Assembly (NCBI RefSeq): GCF_029168945.1
Contig: NC_083608.1
Span: 14,464,136-14,528,135, forward strand
DNA: 64,000 bases
Direction: 5' to 3'
Source of the DNA: Cannabis sativa
Taxonomy: Eukaryota > Streptophyta > Magnoliopsida > Rosales > Cannabaceae
How positions within the stretch are numbered: the first letter of the stretch is position 1; every line of letters begins with the position of its first letter. Of this stretch, positions 1-10,959 are shown piece after piece. The notes under the pieces are model-generated. The model saw only the letters and a list, made by a program, of their open reading frames with translations, made no database searches and had not been told where the DNA came from. The position numbers and the translations under genes are program-made.

Positions 1-1302
1 TGACGGTGGCTTTATAATGAGCAGATGAGATTAGCATTGTTAAAATTCATGACTTCTGGTAGGCTGATAGTGGTAGCTTCTTAGGAATACTTGTACACAT
101 TAATTTTAATTTTGCTCTGTTTTTGACTCCATATCTAAGATTTCTCCTTGGTAGTGAGAATGTTCCAGTGTTAGGCAATTCTTGGTTTAACGATTCTTGG
201 TTTAACGATTCTTTTTTTTATTTAACTTAACAGACTGTTAACGTTAAACGTTAACAAATAAATAAACCCAATAATTAAACCAAAAAATTAAACAATCTTT
301 TTTTAAATTAAAAAAAAATATCTTACCCACATATCTCTAACAAATCCTACCATTTTTGAATTTTTTTTACACGGATACAATCTTTTTTTTTTAAATTAAA
401 AAAAAATATCTTACCCATATATCTCTCTAACAAATTCTATTGAAATTTTTTAGACGGCTTCATTCAAATTTTAAAAAATAAACCCAATAATTAAAGCCAA
501 AAAATTAAATAATATTTACGATTAACTTACATATTTCTCTAACAAACTACAATTTTTGAATTTTTTTTTAGCTTCATTCAATAAACCCAATAATTAAACC
601 AAAAAATTAAGCAATCTTTTTTTAAATTAAAAAAAATATCTTACCCACATATCTCTAACAAATCCTACCATTTTTGATTTTTTTTTACACGGCTACAATC
701 TTTTTTTTAAATTAAAAAAAAAATATCTTACGAAATTTTTTTACACGGCTTCATTCAAATTTTAAATAATAAACCCAATAATTAAACCCAAAAAATTAAA
801 TAATATTTACGATTAACTTACATATCTCTCCAACAAACTACAATTTTTGAAATTTTTTTAGCTTCATTCAAATTTCAAAAAATAAACCCAATAATTAAAC
901 CCAAAAATTAAACAATCTTTACGATTAACCCATTCATCACCCATACAGGCAAACACATATTATTACTATATATCATCATGATCTCACCCAATGCATATAT
1001 TTATTAATTAAACCCAAAAAAATTAAACAATCTTTGGTCCAAATCTCATGATCTCACCCAATGCATATATCTAATACTTTATTTTCCACGCTTTGGAAAT
1101 TTCTCATCACATATTATTACTATATATCATCATATTATAATAATTAAAAGTGTCCTTCTTACCCTCCAAATCTCTTCAAGTAACTCTGTAAATATAATAA
1201 ACCATATACCTATTTCTTTACGTGAAAACTTCTCTCTATAATATAAACTACAAATTATAGTACTTCATTTCTTTTCCAAGAGATCGATCCATATATGTAA
1301 AT

Positions 1303-1548
1303 ATGGCAGGGATTCATACTCATCAAGTTCATCCTTACAATGATGATGAATTCGATTTTGATCAAGAAACTGCTTCGACGATTTCAGAAAATTCCAAGGA
1401 GTTGCACTACAGGAAAAGACTGAGACGATTATATTTGGTGGCAGTAATCGTATTATTCTTAACAGTTGAGATTTTGGTGTTTTCAATAACAGGCAATCAT
1501 CGGATGAAATTTTTATACTTCTTTGTTACTTTTGTTGTGCTATTTTGA
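1303..1548 (+). CDS. Small single-pass membrane peptide ORF, copy 1
   Basis: An 81-residue ORF that I do not recognise. Residues about 1-42 are hydrophilic with an acidic patch (DDEFDFDQE). A basic stretch (KRLRRL) then precedes a strongly hydrophobic segment at about 46-62, fitting one membrane helix with the N-terminus cytosolic. The tail is also hydrophobic. A TATA-like box (ctataatataaa, about 1236-1247) lies about 60 bases upstream, giving a plausible 5' leader. The ORF stops exactly where the next tandem unit begins, so the original protein may have been longer and truncated by the duplication. It could also be exon 1 of a spliced gene. No family assignment is offered. Confidence 0.5.
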   Translation: MAGIHTHQVHPYNDDEFDFDQETASTISENSKELHYRKRLRRLYLVAVIVLFLTVEILVFSITGNHRMKFLYFFVTFVVLF

Positions 1549-2519
1549 GTGACGGTGGCTTTATAATGAGCAGATGAGATTAGCATTGTTAAAATTCATG
1601 ATTTCTGGTAGGCTGACAGTGGTAGCTTCTTAGGAATACTTGTACACATTAATTTTAATTTTGCTCTGTTTTTGACTCCATATCTAAGATTTCTCCTTGG
1701 TAGTGAGAATGTTCCAGTGTTAGGCAATTCTTGGTTTAACGATTCTTTTTTTTATTTAACTTAACAGACTGTTAACGTTAAACGTTAACAAATAAATAAA
1801 CCCAATAATTAAACCAAAAAATTAAACAATCTTTTTTTAAATTAAAAAAAATATCTTACCCACATATCTCTAACAAATCCTACCATTTTTGATTTTATTT
1901 TACACGGCTACAATCTTTTTTTTTTAAATTAAAAAAAAAATATCTTACGAAATTTTTTTACACGGCTTCATTCAAATTTTAAAAAATAAACCCAATAATT
2001 AAACCCAAAAAATTAAATAATATTTACGATTAACTTACATATCTCTCCAACAAACTACAATTTTTGAAATTTTTTTAGCTTCATTCAAATTTCAAAAAAT
2101 AAACCCAATAATTAAACCCAAAAATTAAACAATCTTTACGATTAACCCATTCATCACCCATACAGGCAAACACATATTATTACTATATATCATCATGATC
2201 TCACCCAATGCATATATTTAATAATTAAACCCAAAAAAATTAAACAATCTTTGGTCCAAATCTCATGATCTCACCCAATGCATATATCTAATACTTTATT
2301 TTCCACGCTTTGGAAATTTCTCATCACATATTATTACTATATATCATCATATTATAATAATTAAAAGTGTCCTTCTTACCCTCCAAATCTCTTCAAGTAA
2401 CTCTGTAAATATAATAAACCATATACCTATTTCTTTACGTGAAAACTTCTCTCTATAATATAAACTACAAATTATAGTACTTCATTTCTTTTCCAAGAGA
2501 TCGATCCATATATGTAAAT

Positions 2520-2768
2520 ATGGCAGGGATTCATACTCATCAAGTTCATCCTTATAATGATGATGAATTCGATTTTGATCAAGAAACTGCTTCGACGATT
2601 TCAGAAAATTCCAAGGAGTTGCACTACAGGAAAAGACTGAGACGATTATATTTGGTGGCAGTAATCGTATTATTCTTAACAGTTGAGATTTTGGTGTTTT
2701 CAATAATAACAGGCAATCATCGGATGAAATTTTTATACTTCTTTGTTACTTTTGTTGTGCTATTTTGA
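2520..2768 (+). CDS. Small single-pass membrane peptide ORF, copy 2
   Basis: An 82-residue near-identical copy of the ORF at 1303. The only protein difference is one extra isoleucine before TGNHRM, from a 3-base in-frame insertion; a synonymous change lies in the N-terminal half. The upstream TATA-like box and leader are duplicated too (about 2453-2464). In-frame indel plus silent change is compatible with purifying selection, but two copies are too few to say so. The function is unknown. Confidence 0.5.
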   Translation: MAGIHTHQVHPYNDDEFDFDQETASTISENSKELHYRKRLRRLYLVAVIVLFLTVEILVFSIITGNHRMKFLYFFVTFVVLF

Positions 2769-2835
2769 GTGACGGTGGCTTTATAATGAGCAGATGAGAT
2801 TAGCATTGTTAAAATTCATGACTTACGAGTAAAAT

Positions 2836-3039
2836 TTGGCAGGTGGTAGCTTCTTAGGAATACTTGTACACATTAATTTTAATTTTGCTCTGTTTTTGAC
2901 TCCATATCTAAGATTTCTCCTTGGTAGTGAGAATGTTCCAGTGTTAGTTATTCTTAATTTTGTAATATTTGTAATATATATATATCTAAGATTTCTTCTT
3001 GGTAGTGAGAATGTTCCTTCAAGTGTTAGTTATTCTTAA
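2836..3039 (+). other. Open frame in the third partial unit, with an internal 12-residue repeat
   Basis: A 67-codon open frame whose translation repeats YLRFLLGSENVP twice, because about 35 bases of DNA are duplicated (about 2905-2940 and 2985-3017). The same DNA in units 1 and 2 (about 65-165 and 1618-1715) is closed by stops. The frame begins near tttggcag, which could be a splice acceptor. I see no recognisable domain. It is more likely 3' flanking DNA of the repeat unit than a gene. Confidence 0.3.
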
Positions 3040-3040
3040 T

Positions 3041-4305
3041 TTTGTAATATTTATTTTTCCAGGTCAAAGATGTTCTTGCTACTATTATTGGAACAAATGC
3101 AACATATATTATAACCTTATTATTATTGTTTCCCATATATTTTTACTAACATTTGTAGTTTAATTTAAACTCCATTATACTAGACATAAAAGTTTAATTT
3201 AAATTTATTATTCAAATCTCTCTAAATTAAATATTATTTATTTTTGATTCATTTATTTCCTTCCGAACTCATAATATAATACTTAATATAAAACATAACA
3301 TATGTGCATCGCACGTAACAGTATACTAATATATATATATATATAGAAACAACCACATATACGTACGTACTTTCATTTTAATTGAACTATATTAATCAAA
3401 CATATTAATTCCCTAACAAAAATCGAAGAATAATATTTACATGTATGTTATTACATGTTCTATTTTTAGAATATAATATACTTATCAATAAGATATTTTG
3501 AGTAATATGTATAAGGATATTCGGATAAGTGAGTTTATCAACTAATTAGATTGAGATGATAACAACATATATTCTATCATTATACAAAGTTTTAGACATA
3601 CATACCATCCATGAGTAAAAATAAGTCATAATCTTTTTATATTATAAAATTATGTGTGATTATATTTATATAATTTTTTTTTATATATTTTATGAAATAT
3701 TTAATATTCATCAATTTTTTTTTCTACATTTTATAAGGTTTCTTTTGGTAGAATGGAAGTCACAACTCTCAAATTTAAAGTTTTATCATATTATTGTCTA
3801 CTTTTTGTATAACGTGTTATTTTTGTTATTTTAACTATTATCAATTATCAAAATAACAAAATAATTATATAATCTTGCTATAAGAAAAAAAGAAATTCTA
3901 TATATTAACTAAGATCCCTTAAATATAATATTTTTTTGGAGATTTTGGGAACTAGATTCCGATATGTATTAAGCCAAGACTGTCATTTTCTCCAAATCAA
4001 ATACGATTCAACTTTTTTAAAGATACGTATATTAAAAGAATTAGTTAAAGTGAATATTTTCTTTTGGGGAATTAAAGTGAATATTTATAATATGTCAAAT
4101 ATATATACATATTTATTAATCGTCAATAACTATCTATATATAATTAATATATATTCTAGCACATGATAATTTTGGTCTATCTATTTCCCTAACTTTATTT
4201 ACTTTGCTAAATATGATCTTTATCTTTATTGTAATAACATTCTTCTTTTATTAATTAACATCTTTTATTTTTTTTGTCTTTTAATTTTCCTCTAAAATAT
4301 CTCAT
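3041..4305. other. AT-rich intergenic DNA, possible Helitron 3' end near 3304-3330
   Basis: No credible coding frame. A short hairpin (gtgc-atc-gcac, 3304-3314) is followed 11 bases later by CTAA then T (3326-3330), the arrangement of a Helitron 3' terminus. No 5' end was identified. The rest is A/T-rich sequence with short ORFs of low-complexity composition. Confidence 0.4.
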
Positions 4306-4422
4306 TATTGTAGATATATTGTCCCACATTGAATAAATAGTAAAGTATTAAATCATATATAAGAACATGCTACTCCACTTATTACCAATTAGTTTTGAGA
4401 TGAAATCCTATAATTCTCAACA
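4306..4422 (+). mobile_element. Solo LTR of the TRIM family seen at 6208-6641
   Basis: This 117-base block is the reverse complement, with scattered changes, of the TRIM LTR at 6208-6325. It starts TATTG and ends CAACA, and shares the internal phrases ttgtcccacattg, catatataagaacatg and ctactccactta. It stands alone with no internal region or second LTR, as a solo LTR would. The flanking pentamers (ctcat and cgtat) do not match, so its target duplication is lost or decayed. Confidence 0.7.
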
Positions 4423-4496
4423 CGTATAAATATATTGTGAGGGTAATTGAAAAATGTTATATAAGAAAGGTAATTTTATAAAAATGAATATAAAAA

Positions 4497-4605
4497 TTAG
4501 TATTTTTATAATGTGCGGTACAAAAATTTAAACTACAATCGCACTGCAAAGAATTTCAAACTGCATTATTTTTGCGGTACGGACAATTTTAGCGAACACC
4601 CCCAG
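4497..4605 (+). mobile_element. Truncated copy of the GC-word hAT MITE at 10460-10951
   Basis: About 105 bases match the right end of the 10460-10951 element. They share tatttttataatgtgcggt, then aaagaatttcaaactgcat, a gcggta block and a terminus ...gcgaacaccccc. Only the right portion survives. It sits just upstream of a LINE-like 3' tail at about 4620-4697, as the intact copy sits inside a LINE fragment. Confidence 0.65.
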
Positions 4606-4619
4606 TTCTAAGTCCTAGT

Positions 4620-4697
4620 GCTGATTTATTTGTATATGAACAGTATGATGTAATTGAATGTTTGAGCAATACAATTTCCTTATTCATAAAAAAAAAA
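4620..4697 (+). mobile_element. Probable LINE 3' terminus
   Basis: The segment ends gcaatacaatttccttattcat followed by a short A run. The same tail form (gcaatacttatcttattcat plus A run) ends the better supported LINE fragment at about 11500. No coding sequence remains. Confidence 0.4.
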
Positions 4698-4883
4698 TCG
4701 CCCAAGTAGACATATTGCCAACCTCAAAAATTTCAACTAGCAGTTTAGAAGAAGTCTTCTAAAATTCGTCCGAAATTCAAAAAACTTAATAGTAATAGTT
4801 CAAATTTTTTTTAATAACTTGAAAAATTCAATAACATAATTTAATACATGTAAAAGTTAAAAAAAAAAATACCTAAAAATATA

Positions 4884-5336
4884 GAGCTTGTTTGGCTGTG
4901 TTTTCAGTTTTCAGTTTTTAAAATTATGTTTTTAAAAGTGAGAATAGAAAACAGTTTTTTGTCATTTTAAAAATTTAATGGTGTTTGGCACAAATTTTTA
5001 AAAACTGTTTTTAGATATTTTTTTACGAAAAAAAAATCAATATTTTAGCACCATACCATGACATTAACCCATCCGGGTCTAAGTTCGGGTATGGTTTCGG
5101 GTCTAGGATCCGAGTATGTGAGCAAAATATAAATAATAATATGTTAGACAAAAAAAAAGTGTTTTTGAAAATTGAAAACAGCATTTTGATATTTTCTGTT
5201 TTCTAGTTTTTTAAAACTGAATTTTTAAAAAATAGTTTTTAAATTTTTTTCCAAACGACTCATAATAATTTTTAAAAACTGTTTTCATTTTTAAAAAACA
5301 GAAAACAATTTTTAAACTATAAAGCCAAACAACCTC
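4884..5336. mobile_element. hAT-like MITE, copy 1
   Basis: A non-coding element of about 450 bases. Its inverted ends read GAGCTTGTTTGGCT on the left and, reverse complemented, GAGGTTGTTTGGCT on the right. The middle holds a GC-richer core (gggtctaagttcggg..., about 5070-5115) flanked by runs of Ttt/Aaa complementary arms. The same plan, GTTTGG ends plus a ggtctaggttcggg core, is present at 30409-30895 and 36906-37374. A clean target duplication is not visible. Confidence 0.6.
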
Positions 5337-5727
5337 ATAACTTTTTTTTTTTTAAGTTAGTTATACGTTGTTGTGGCTAACATATGGCTAATTGTGCGAT
5401 TTCTGGTTCGTCCTAATAATTTACATGCAAAGAAGGAAAGTCTAGATATTTCTATACATAAATACAGGTTTACATATGATCAAAATACTCATCTCTATGA
5501 CTAATCTTAGACTTAGATACACATTCAAATTACTCAAAGCAACTTAATTATTTGGATGGCTTTTTTATATTATTATTATTTTGAAAGGTGAGAATCTGAT
5601 GATTTAATGGTGGGACATATATTATTATATTATGATCACATACCTTTTTATGATATGGACCTGCCCTGGCCTATCTGAGTAGTTAGCTACTTGAAATGGT
5701 AACACAAAATAATTACGGTCACAAGCA

Positions 5728-5760
<33 letters not shown>

Positions 5761-6202
5761 GCATATAACGCTGTCGAGCAAGTAAATAAGCCACGCCTAT
5801 ATATATGGTTATATATATTTTGGTCCTCAATTTGATCCATAGGGCTGCTCCACACTTATATACCAATTGTTGTTATTCCTTTGGCAAGTACCTTAAACAT
5901 GTATATACAAATATATCGAATGAGAATTTTTAGAGAAGAAAAAAAATTAAAATAATAATTAATATATACAAGTACGTACATTATTTACATGTACTGATGT
6001 ACAGTTTTACAGAGTAATTATAATGTTGTATTTATATATAATAAAAATTAAGATAATCAAATGAACTCAATTAATCCCAGCATTATTATTCAAATATATA
6101 TATTGGATGTCACGAAGTCTGATCTATTTATGTATACTTTACTTGAATAAAAATATATATATATATATATATGATAGATATGGCTGATCATCATCTTCAT
6201 CG
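5337..6202. other. Intergenic DNA with an (ATT)n microsatellite
   Basis: No gene is seen. An (ATT)n tract runs about 5728-5760 and short (TA)n tracts occur throughout. Confidence 0.6.
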
Positions 6203-6207
6203 AGTAT

Positions 6208-6641
6208 TGTTGGAAATTATGGGGTTCTATCTCAAAACCAATTAGCAATGAGTGGAGTAGCCCATGTTCTTATATATGACTCAATACTTTCACATTTAAT
6301 CCACGTGGGACAATATTCTCCAATATCATGGTGGCTATTTTTACTCACCAATCTTGAATCACCTTATCTTAAGTAGTACCACTCGCTTATTTTTTTTTTT
6401 TTATTTTGCGGTTGGGAATTCTATTTGCTCGCTTAATCTTGTTCGCGGTTGGGAGTACTATTTTGCTCGCTTGCGGCTGGCTAACTCTTTGATAAGTGTG
6501 GATCGAAAGCTCACTAGGGATATGGCTCTGATACCATGTTGTGAATCATGGTGTTCCATCTCAAAATCAATTGGCAATGATTAGCAATGATATGAGTCAA
6601 TACTTTCACATTTAATTCATGGGGGACAATATTTTCCAATA
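6208..6641 (-). mobile_element. TRIM-type miniature retrotransposon
   Basis: Two short LTRs (6208-6325 and 6537-6641) flank about 210 bases of non-coding DNA. The right LTR is directly preceded by ggctctgatacca (6524-6536), which on the minus strand reads TGGTATCAGAGCC, the initiator-Met tRNA primer site. The element therefore runs on the minus strand. A 5-base target duplication AGTAT flanks it (6203-6207 and 6642-6646). The LTR ends in element orientation are TA...CA, a non-canonical type. At 434 bases with no ORF it is a terminal-repeat retrotransposon in miniature. The ORF at 6354-6584 overlaps the element and is not a gene. Confidence 0.85.
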
Positions 6642-7294
6642 AGTATATATATATCTATTAATTATGTGATTATTACCTTATATATATAAATATATAGATA
6701 GATTCGTATATTATTAGAATATATTGAAATTATTATAAGAAGGAAAAAAAAAAGAGATGATATTTAATAGAGTATATATGGTGAAGCTTATAAGTCGTGG
6801 CTATATATGTGCCTATAGATGTGCTGCAGTCACGTCCATGCAAACACTGAATATATATATAACATATACTGCTTTTTATGATTGATCATATAATAATTAT
6901 TTGAAGCAGTTATATATCTTCTATGTATATACAAAAAATCATATATGAGAATGAGAGAATCTTATAATTAATGGTGGGAGCATGAGACATTAACGTACGT
7001 ACTTTATGATGGACCCGATTCCCATTAATTAATAGTTTTGATTCAAAAGTAAAAAAGCAGAAAACGCCAAGGCCACAACTCTAACGCTGTCCATCAATCA
7101 AATTAGCCACGTCCACTACATATACTCTCCATCCTCATCACTCTAAATCTGATTCTGTATAGTGCTAGCCGATTTATATTTTTAAAATATGAATTTTATT
7201 GTTTCGGGCTATAAAAAATATAAAATTGTATCATATCGGGTCGTAAAAAAATATAAGTCGTGTTCTTTTAGACAATAATTTTATAAGATAAGCA
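6642..7294. other. Intergenic AT-rich DNA
   Basis: No coding potential seen. The stretch 7160-7294 belongs to a degenerate family of short words (cgggctataa, cgggtcgtaa, cgtgttc) that reappears at about 8930-9330. Confidence 0.5.
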
Positions 7295-7757
7295 TGACAC
7301 GTTCTGCAAGCTCAGTAATTTTATATTGTGTTCAAATTTATATCTTACTTTATACGAGCCGTTATATTTATTTAATATTTTTCTTAAATAGACTAATCTA
7401 TTCTTTCACTACTATAAAATTAGTTTTTTCCAACGGTTTATAACTGTCTTTTATACTATTTCCCAACGGTTCTTAAAACAGTTGGCTATGTGGGTGTCAT
7501 AAAAATATGAAACTTTAAAAGACGATTTATAACTGTTGGAAAAAGTTATTTTAAATGACAGTTTATAACTGTTGGAAAAAATCTTTTTAAATGACTGTTT
7601 ATAAGTATTATATAAATTAAAAAAAATGACTACATATTATATGTATGACATGTTCTGCAAGCTCAGTAATTTTATATTGTGCTCAAATTTATATCTTACT
7701 TTATATGAGCCGTTATATTTATTTAATATTTTTCTTAAATAGACTAATCCATTCTTT
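7295..7757. repeat. 112-bp direct repeats flanking a CACTA-ended insert
   Basis: Copies at 7295-7406 and 7647-7757 (gacacgttctgcaag... and gacatgttctgcaag...) match closely. Between them, starting at 7407 with cactactataaaattag, is DNA with repeated ttataactgttggaaaa phrases, typical of CACTA-type MITEs. The expected right terminus ...tagtagtg is missing, so the insert is truncated. Confidence 0.6.
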
Positions 7758-7865
7758 ATACCGGTTTATATTTGTGCTTTGTATTTTTATATTTTTATTA
7801 TAATTGATGAGCTAAATATTATATGTATTTTATAATTTTAATTACTTTTATCTTTTTTCAACAAT

Positions 7866-8807
7866 GGAAGAGGTTTCAATGGTTACATTTTTATTGTAAC
7901 CATCATGGTTACATTTTTTTAAGCCATTGGATTACTATTAAATGGTTGTGATTAATTTGGAAATTAAATAAAAATAAATAATAAATAACTTGTAACCTGA
8001 AAGTGACCTAATCATTTATTTCCTTATAAAATTTTAATTAAGATTAATTATATTTTAAAATTAAATTAATTATAATTATTAATTAATTTTTTGCAATTTA
8101 TTACTGTATAAGGATCTTTTAGCAATTTATTTTTTTATACTTAAATTATTTAAAATTTTATAGCAAAACTTTTTATAATTTAAAATTATACACATATAAT
8201 TTCATAATTTAAATTTTATTATACTTGTAATCTTAATTTTAAATTATTAATTATTTAATTTTTTTATTTAAATATTTAAAAAGTAAAAAAAGAAATAAGT
8301 TGAAGGATTTTTTTTAAAAAAAATGGCTGCACTTGTTATTGATTGATTAGCTTGAGGCCTCATACTTAGTTCATATAATTGTAACAAAATAATTAAATAT
8401 CATTTAAAAATAATTAATTATTTGAAAAATTATTATAAGAAGATAATTTTAATTTGTGTCAAAAGAAGTTTAATTTTTGTAAAAAAAAATAAATTTTATT
8501 GTAAATATTATAATTAAATGGCATAATTATTAAAATAATTTAAGTAAGGATTTAAATATAAATATTAATTGCTAAAAGATGTCTTGTTAAATATTTAATT
8601 AATTATTTTAAGAAAATAGTTAATTATAATTAAATAATTCTAAAAAAGGAATGTCTACTATTTAATTAATTATTTTAAGAAAATAGTTAATTATAATTAA
8701 TTAAATTTAAAAAAGGAAAGTCTACCTATTAGTAACCTGCTATTACAGGTTAAAGAAAAATGTAACCATATGGTTACAATAAAAATGTAACCATTGAATA
8801 GTCACCC
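7866..8807. mobile_element. Mutator-type MITE with 10-bp target duplication
   Basis: A 942-base non-coding element. Its left arm contains ttcaatggttacatttttat then tgtaaccatcatggttac. The right arm is the inverted counterpart (about 8740-8798). TTTCAACAAT flanks both sides (7856-7865 and 8808-8817), a 9-10 base duplication as made by Mutator-like transposases. The arms are themselves palindromic around GGTTAC. The interior is plain AT-rich sequence. Confidence 0.75.
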
Positions 8808-8817
8808 TTTCAACAAT

Positions 8818-10451
8818 ATATTAAAAAATAATTATAATTAATAGTATGTGAATATTACTATTATTTTAATTGATAAATAAATATTTAACATTTATTATTA
8901 TTATCAAATTATTGAGGTTTTTAATGTGTCATATTTTCGAGCTAATTAATTCGTGCTTACGTCGGGCTTGCCATTAGTGGTGGACCCAGTAGTTGGTAGG
9001 ATTAAAACATTTGACCTCTAATATATATATGCAATATAGCTTAACTACTACACCAAAACTAATATTATGTCCATAAATATTATCTTTTATTATAAATATA
9101 TGTTATAATTAACTAAAATATATATACATTTTAAGATTTTTTAGAGGGCAGGTTCAATGAGGGTCAGCTTGTCCACCGTATCGTGCCTAAACCTATATTT
9201 TCGTGTTGTCTGATGCCAATTCACAATATCGTGTCATTTTGTGTTGTGTTTAAGCCCATATTTTTCCGCATTGTGTGCACATATTTTTTTGTGTTAGGTT
9301 GTGCTTGTGCCGGTTTCATGTCAAAAAGTTCGACCCATATTTACAGTGTTAATCTTGATCTTGAACTATTTTCATAATATATTTAGAGTATTGTTATTAG
9401 ACACCTTAATGTGATGACCAACACTATAATATAATACGTTAAGTAGTTAGTAATTTTTTATATTATTAATTTAATTAAGATATGTTAAATTTGATAATAA
9501 ATGCACTAATAATAACGATATTAAGCACTAAAGAAACCAATCTTAAAACTACATGGTATAGATTTTTTTTACCTACACATTTTCATATATATATATATAT
9601 TATATAAATTCGCAAAAAGTTATCTACATCAATTCATAATTTATCTTAATCTGTCACTGATAGGTTATTCCACTTCTTTTTTAGATATAAATGTGCATTG
9701 ATAAAATTAAACTTTGTGATCATTATAAAAGATGTTTGTTGGAACGGAGGATATTGATAAACAATATTATTGTGGACAATGTCCACTCTGATACGGTTCA
9801 AGATTGATGAGCAAAAAATAAAGTTCTTTTATCATATTATGGGCAATAAAATTACCAATTTTACTAATATTAAAATAAACAACCAACAAAATAAGAAATA
9901 TTCTTTTACAAAATGAAAAATAGTTCACAATCTTTCATCTAGTCTCCTTGCCATTGAGAGTATTAATCATTATCTTAGAGTCGCTCTCCATAATAATAAA
10001 TTTAATACTTAATCATAATTAAGTTATATAAGCAATAAGTAGTTTTATTATTATAATGTTCAAAATTTATTGTTAAAACTTCTTTATGGTAAAAAATATA
10101 GGAAAAATACATAAAAAATTTCATATAAAATTCATTGTCTACCTATTAAGTTACTCTATTTGGGTCGGAAAAATTGCGATGCAAGATCAACATGAGAGAA
10201 ATGCTCTAAAAATAACTAAGCTGTAAAACTTTAAAAGACTCCAACTAATCATTAAAAACTTGAGTCAAATTTCGTGCACCACAGACCAATTGACCTAAGT
10301 AAATTTTAACTATAATAAAATTAAAATAGAGATAAATTTGAAGTTGAAAGTATCTAGTCAAACTTAATTTGTCTAAGAATATTAACAATATGAAGAAACT
10401 TAAAACTATCTTTAATATGTCCTGGAGCAAACTTTGAGAAAGGCAAATCAC
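8818..10451. other. Intergenic DNA with degenerate cgtgtcgtg-type words
   Basis: Between about 8930 and 9330 the DNA contains many variants of cgtgtt/gtgccg words, a common plant repeat style. The 64-codon frame at 9183 lies in it and is not a gene. The remainder is featureless AT-rich DNA. Confidence 0.5.
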
Positions 10452-10459
10452 CTCGAAAG

Positions 10460-10951
10460 TAGGAGTGTTCGCGGTGCAGGTGGTGCGGTTTTTAACTATT
10501 TTTTCAAACCAACCTGCACATGCGGTTTTTCCAATTTTCAAACCGCATCCGCACCGCGAAACTAAAAACCCGCAAAAACCGCACCGCAAAAAATAGTGCG
10601 GTGCGGTGCAATTTTTGTGTTTTATGCGGTTTGGACTATCACTAATACAACAAACTTTAACCATAAGGCTTGAAAATAAATATGAAAAAAAAAATTAAGT
10701 GCCAACAATACAATAATTAGTGGACTTTGAGTTGAACATTCACATATTAGACCTAAATAAATATAAAAATTCGTATTTTTATAATGTGCGGTGCGGTGTG
10801 GTTTGAACCGCATATTAACAATTCAAAACCGCAAACCGCACCGTACCACATAATTTAGGAAAAATTCAAACCGCGACCGCACCACAAAGAATTTCAAACC
10901 GCATTTTTTTTACGGTGTGGTGCAGTGCGGGTGGTTTGATGAACACCCCTA
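10460..10951. mobile_element. hAT-type MITE rich in gcggtgcggt words
   Basis: A 492-base element with inverted ends TAGGAGTGTTCGC and, reverse complemented, TAGGGGTGTTCATC. It is flanked by a perfect 8-base target duplication CTCGAAAG (10452-10459 and 10952-10959), diagnostic of hAT transposition. Both arms are built of gcggtgcggt and aaccgcaccgc words and would fold into a long hairpin. Open frames on the minus strand across it (10245-10664 and 10622-10813) are products of this repeat. It interrupts a LINE fragment. Confidence 0.9.
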
Positions 10952-10959
10952 CTCGAAAG

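Larger units (their letters stand above)
1..3040 (+). repeat. Tandem array of a 1.2-1.5 kb unit (2.2 copies)
   Basis: The phrase starting tgacggtggctttataatg occurs at 1, 1550 and 2770 and marks three unit starts: 1-1549, 1550-2769 and a partial third unit ending about 3040. Units 1 and 2 are nearly identical over the promoter and ORF. They differ mainly by about 330 extra bases in unit 1 (about 300-760), where a subrepeat beginning aataaacccaataattaaac is repeated more often; the same subrepeat recurs several times in each unit. The third unit lacks the ORF and diverges after about 2820. The window starts exactly at a unit boundary, so more copies may lie to the left. Confidence 0.93.

Noticed and set aside
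6354..6584. 76-codon plus-strand frame
   Set aside because: It lies wholly within the TRIM element, including its primer-binding site.
10245..10813. Minus-strand frames of 139 and 63 codons with Cys-rich text
   Set aside because: They run across the hAT MITE and its GC-rich words; there is no domain and the frames start or end inside the element.
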